This document shows, piece after piece, positions 31,489 through 33,077 of a DNA stretch of 33,077 nt (position 1 is the stretch's first letter; every line of letters starts with the position of its first letter). Below the pieces are notes generated by a model. It worked only from the letters and a program-made list of their open reading frames with translations, made no database searches and was not told where the DNA came from. A program made the translations under genes and the position numbers. The DNA lies in NCBI GenBank assembly GCA_937906775.1, contig CALCUD010000041.1:1-33077 (forward strand), in the 5' to 3' direction. Origin of the DNA: an uncultured Clostridia bacterium (GTDB taxonomy: Bacteria; Bacillota; Clostridia; Christensenellales; Aristaeellaceae).

Positions 31489-32016
31489 TTAACTCCTGTG
31501 GCGCATCGTGTAGAACCGATATAATTCTTCTTTTTCGTCATCTGAATCTTTGTACATTTTCTTTTCTGCCAGTTTGAAACCTGACTTCTCTGCCACTTTC
31601 CATGACGAAGTGTTTGTATCCAGGATGACTGCCATTATTTCGGACTCTCTGTAGTGGTCAAAGAAAAACGGAAGATATGCTTCCAAGGCTTCTGTGCTAT
31701 ATCCGTTCTTTCTGAAAGCAGCGCCCGGAAAGTAGCAGATTCCAATTTTATCGGTATCATAATAATATGTGGTGCCGATAGAACCAATGACTTCCCCTGT
31801 TGCCTTCAGCTCCAGTACGCACGGTATATAGCTTTTTCTCGGGTCATCCTTCTCATTTAATTCCTCGGCTTCTTCGATCCAGTCATTGATCCATCCGGAA
31901 CAGTTTTCATCAAATCCCAGCTGCATCAGACTGCTGTCCCTAGCTATTTCGGCAAAGACCAATTCATCTCCGTGATGGATTGGCCTGATCACCAGTCTGT
32001 CGGTTTCAAATCGCAT
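31489..32016 (-). CDS. RimJ/RimL-type GNAT N-acetyltransferase
   Basis: 175 residues from ATG 32016 with AAGGAG upstream. It opens MRFETDRLVIRPI, typical of the RimJ/RimL group, and has ATGEVIGSIG in strand 4 and VILDTNTSSWKVAEKSGFKLAEKKMY, the classic AxxxxxGF region. The acetyl-CoA-binding loop around PGAAFRKNGYSTEALEAYL replaces the usual RGxG with RKNGYS, which is normal in this group. It starts just after the Nudix relic and stops 4 bases before the S-component gene, so it is the first gene of a two-gene transcript. Confidence 0.9.
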   Translation of the reverse strand: MRFETDRLVIRPIHHGDELVFAEIARDSSLMQLGFDENCSGWINDWIEEAEELNEKDDPRKSYIPCVLELKATGEVIGSIGTTYYYDTDKIGICYFPGAAFRKNGYSTEALEAYLPFFFDHYRESEIMAVILDTNTSSWKVAEKSGFKLAEKKMYKDSDDEKEELYRFYTMRHRS

Positions 32017-32018
32017 GA

Positions 32019-32213
32019 TTATTCTCCTTTTTTATCAGGCAGGATCCTTTTCAGAAACGAATCAGCCTCCGCCAGTATGCACCTGAAATTTTCAAGCTGA
32101 TTCTTTTCCATTGCCGAATCATAATCCGCCAGTTCGATTTCTGTGATTTCCGACTCCTGAGGATGATAGTCCTGGCGTTCGTATTTCGCCAGGAAATAGA
32201 CAGTATGTAGTTC
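32019..32213 (-). pseudogene. Nudix hydrolase C-terminal relic
   Basis: An open frame of 64 codons on the minus strand, ending with TAA at 32021-32019, reads ELHTVYFLAKYERQDYHPQE, then SEITEIELADYDSAM and later LAEADSFLKRILPDKKGE. This matches in style the C-terminal end of Ap4A-type Nudix hydrolases (the strand after the catalytic helix, then E..E.xWL...A). An in-frame TAA at 32216-32214 cuts it off, and no Nudix box lies upstream. In another frame the upstream bases read CTPEKAIYPWNKNY, so frameshifts are likely. No start codon fits. Confidence 0.65.
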
Positions 32214-32250
32214 TTATTCCATGGATAGATTGCTTTTTCCGGAGTGCAGC

Positions 32251-32349
32251 AACTTCCATATGATCAAGAGGGAATTCTATCCGGATTCATTTTGAGCCGA
32301 TTTCACCCTTGGAAAGAAGAACTACCGTCTCGACGATATGTCCGTTGAT
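32251..32349 (-). pseudogene. RlmD-like 23S rRNA methyltransferase C-terminal relic
   Basis: On the minus strand one frame reads INGHIVETVVLLSKGEIGSK, then a TGA stop (32289-32287), then IRIEFPLDHMEV. From memory, HVETVVLLSK followed by a short K/D-rich turn and RVEFSLEDM-like sequence is the characteristic tail of RlmD/RumA-type rRNA methyltransferases in Clostridia, so an internal stop has broken it. It is adjacent to and overlaps the end of the GNAT gene at 32349. Upstream bases needed for the catalytic domain are absent. Confidence 0.6.
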
Positions 32350-32807
32350 TAACCAAATTCTTCTTTAGTAATGGCCATTTCAATAATATTGTCTCTCTCA
32401 TATGGAACAATCTCTTTGTCAACAAAGCCAACTTTTTTATAACAGCTATGAGCTATATCATTATGTTCAAATACACCAATTGTTACAGTATGGACTCCCA
32501 GGATGTTAAAAGCGTAATCCAATCCTGTTCGCAACATACTTGTTCCATAACCTTTTCCTCTTAATGTAGAATCAATAGCTAAATGAAGACCATATACTAA
32601 TTTATCTCCAAGTAGTATTGAAATAAAACCAATAAGAGAATTATCTTCACAGATAGCAAATATTTTAGCTAAACCTTCTTTTGCAAGTAATAAAACTATA
32701 TCAAGAGGCACTATTTCATCTTTAGGAAATGCTTCCTCATATATTCGTTTAATATCTTCTAACCCTAAAAAATTTTCATTTATTAATTTTAATTTAATAT
32801 TAACCAT
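32349..32807 (-). CDS. GNAT N-acetyltransferase in AT-rich DNA
   Basis: About 152 residues from ATG 32807 (MVNIKLKLINENFLGLEDI), with GAGGG six bases upstream; the longer frame to 32843 has no such site. GNAT motifs are LHLAIDSTLRGKGYGTSMLRTGL (acetyl-CoA loop RGKGYG) and HNDIAHSCYKKVGF near the C-terminus. Codons are dominated by AAT, TTA, ATA and GAA, unlike the mid-GC genes to its left, so it was probably acquired or comes from a different genome. It is the last complete gene before the window's right edge. Confidence 0.85.
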   Translation of the reverse strand: MVNIKLKLINENFLGLEDIKRIYEEAFPKDEIVPLDIVLLLAKEGLAKIFAICEDNSLIGFISILLGDKLVYGLHLAIDSTLRGKGYGTSMLRTGLDYAFNILGVHTVTIGVFEHNDIAHSCYKKVGFVDKEIVPYERDNIIEMAITKEEFG

Positions 32808-32832
32808 ATTATCCCTCAAATAATTATAAAAT

Positions 32833-33077
32833 AAAAAATTCAAACAATATTCATTAGGTATGAAACAAAGGTTAGGGATTGCAGCAGCTATTGTTCATAA
32901 TCCTGATTTGTTAATTTTAGATGAACCTACATCTCATTTGGATTTTGGTAATCAGTTCAGACTCCTTGAAATAATCAGCGAACTTTCAAAAAAAGGTTCT
33001 GTTTTATATGTTTCCGGAGATTCATATTTTTCTTTTGATAAAATCTTTGGAACAAGTTTTTCATTCTTTTTCCAGAT
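32833..33077 (+). pseudogene. ABC ATPase fragment, 5'-truncated and possibly chimeric, open to the window edge
   Basis: From 32833 the plus-strand frame reads NKKFKQYSLGMKQRLGIAAAIVHNPDLLILDEPT and then SHLDFGNQFRLLEIISELSKKG. There is no Walker A region upstream: a stop codon lies at 32827-32829 and the GNAT gene begins beyond. The first part (YSLGMKQRLGIA) is the signature of bacitracin/lantibiotic-type ATPases, whereas SHLDFGNQ is typical of iron/B12-type importers. The switch appears within the shared LILDEPTS motif. The sequence after GSVLYVSGDS is not typical of either. The right side is cut by the window, so the gene's true state cannot be judged. Confidence 0.6.

Noticed and set aside
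31485..31541. N-terminal extension of the S-component frame
   Set aside because: It lies inside the end of the GNAT gene; ATG 31484 has AGGAG nine bases upstream and begins a normal S-component N-terminus.

Overview
The window looks like chromosomal DNA of a Gram-positive Bacillota, most likely a gut-type Clostridia. The evidence is strong AGGAGG-type ribosome binding sites, frequent GTG/TTG starts, a tryptophan-specific T-box leader, an ECF-transporter S component, a CD3324-like regulator and SpoIIAB/RsbW-type ATPase domains fused to MATE transporters. Base composition is mid-GC for about 32.3 kb and then turns sharply AT-rich. I see no rRNA, tRNA, CRISPR array or complete insertion sequence.

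Layout. (1) 1-4.7 kb: a Gly/Tyr/Pro/Gln-rich membrane protein runs off the left edge. Divergent from it is a near-consensus promoter driving a three-gene sugar operon (polyprenyl-phosphate sugar transferase, sugar nucleotidyltransferase, galE) that ends at a clear hairpin terminator. (2) 4.7-14.2 kb: a 60-residue membrane protein faces a tight five-gene run. This run has a 1,714-residue protein with an actin/Hsp70-like ATPase domain at its C-terminus, a TrmH-type RNA methyltransferase, a ParB-like/BMP nucleoside-binding fusion without a signal peptide, a calcineurin-like phosphoesterase and a HAD phosphatase. The giant protein and the ParB-BMP fusion are the best candidates for something undescribed. 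(3) 14.2-22.9 kb: two divergent MATE transporters, each with a C-terminal GHKL ATPase domain, flank a T-box-controlled trpB plus metallo-hydrolase operon, a YgjV-like membrane protein and a tandem alpha/beta hydrolase whose first domain looks decayed. (4) 23.0-26.6 kb: a heterodimeric ABC exporter pair with one degenerate ATP site, with its own promoter and terminator.

(5) 26.7-32.0 kb: a minus-strand string of small accessory genes: a hypothetical protein, a truncated-looking nucleotidyltransferase, two GNAT acetyltransferases, a Nudix-pyrophosphatase fusion, an HTH regulator, a degenerate aminoglycoside-phosphotransferase-like protein and an ECF S component. (6) 32.0-33.1 kb: a junction zone with the tails of a Nudix hydrolase and an RlmD-like methyltransferase as gene relics, then an AT-rich GNAT gene and a 5'-truncated ABC ATPase fragment that seems to join two ABC subfamilies. 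This end is either a recombination scar, an island boundary or an assembly join.

All functional assignments come from reading motifs by eye. No database search was run.
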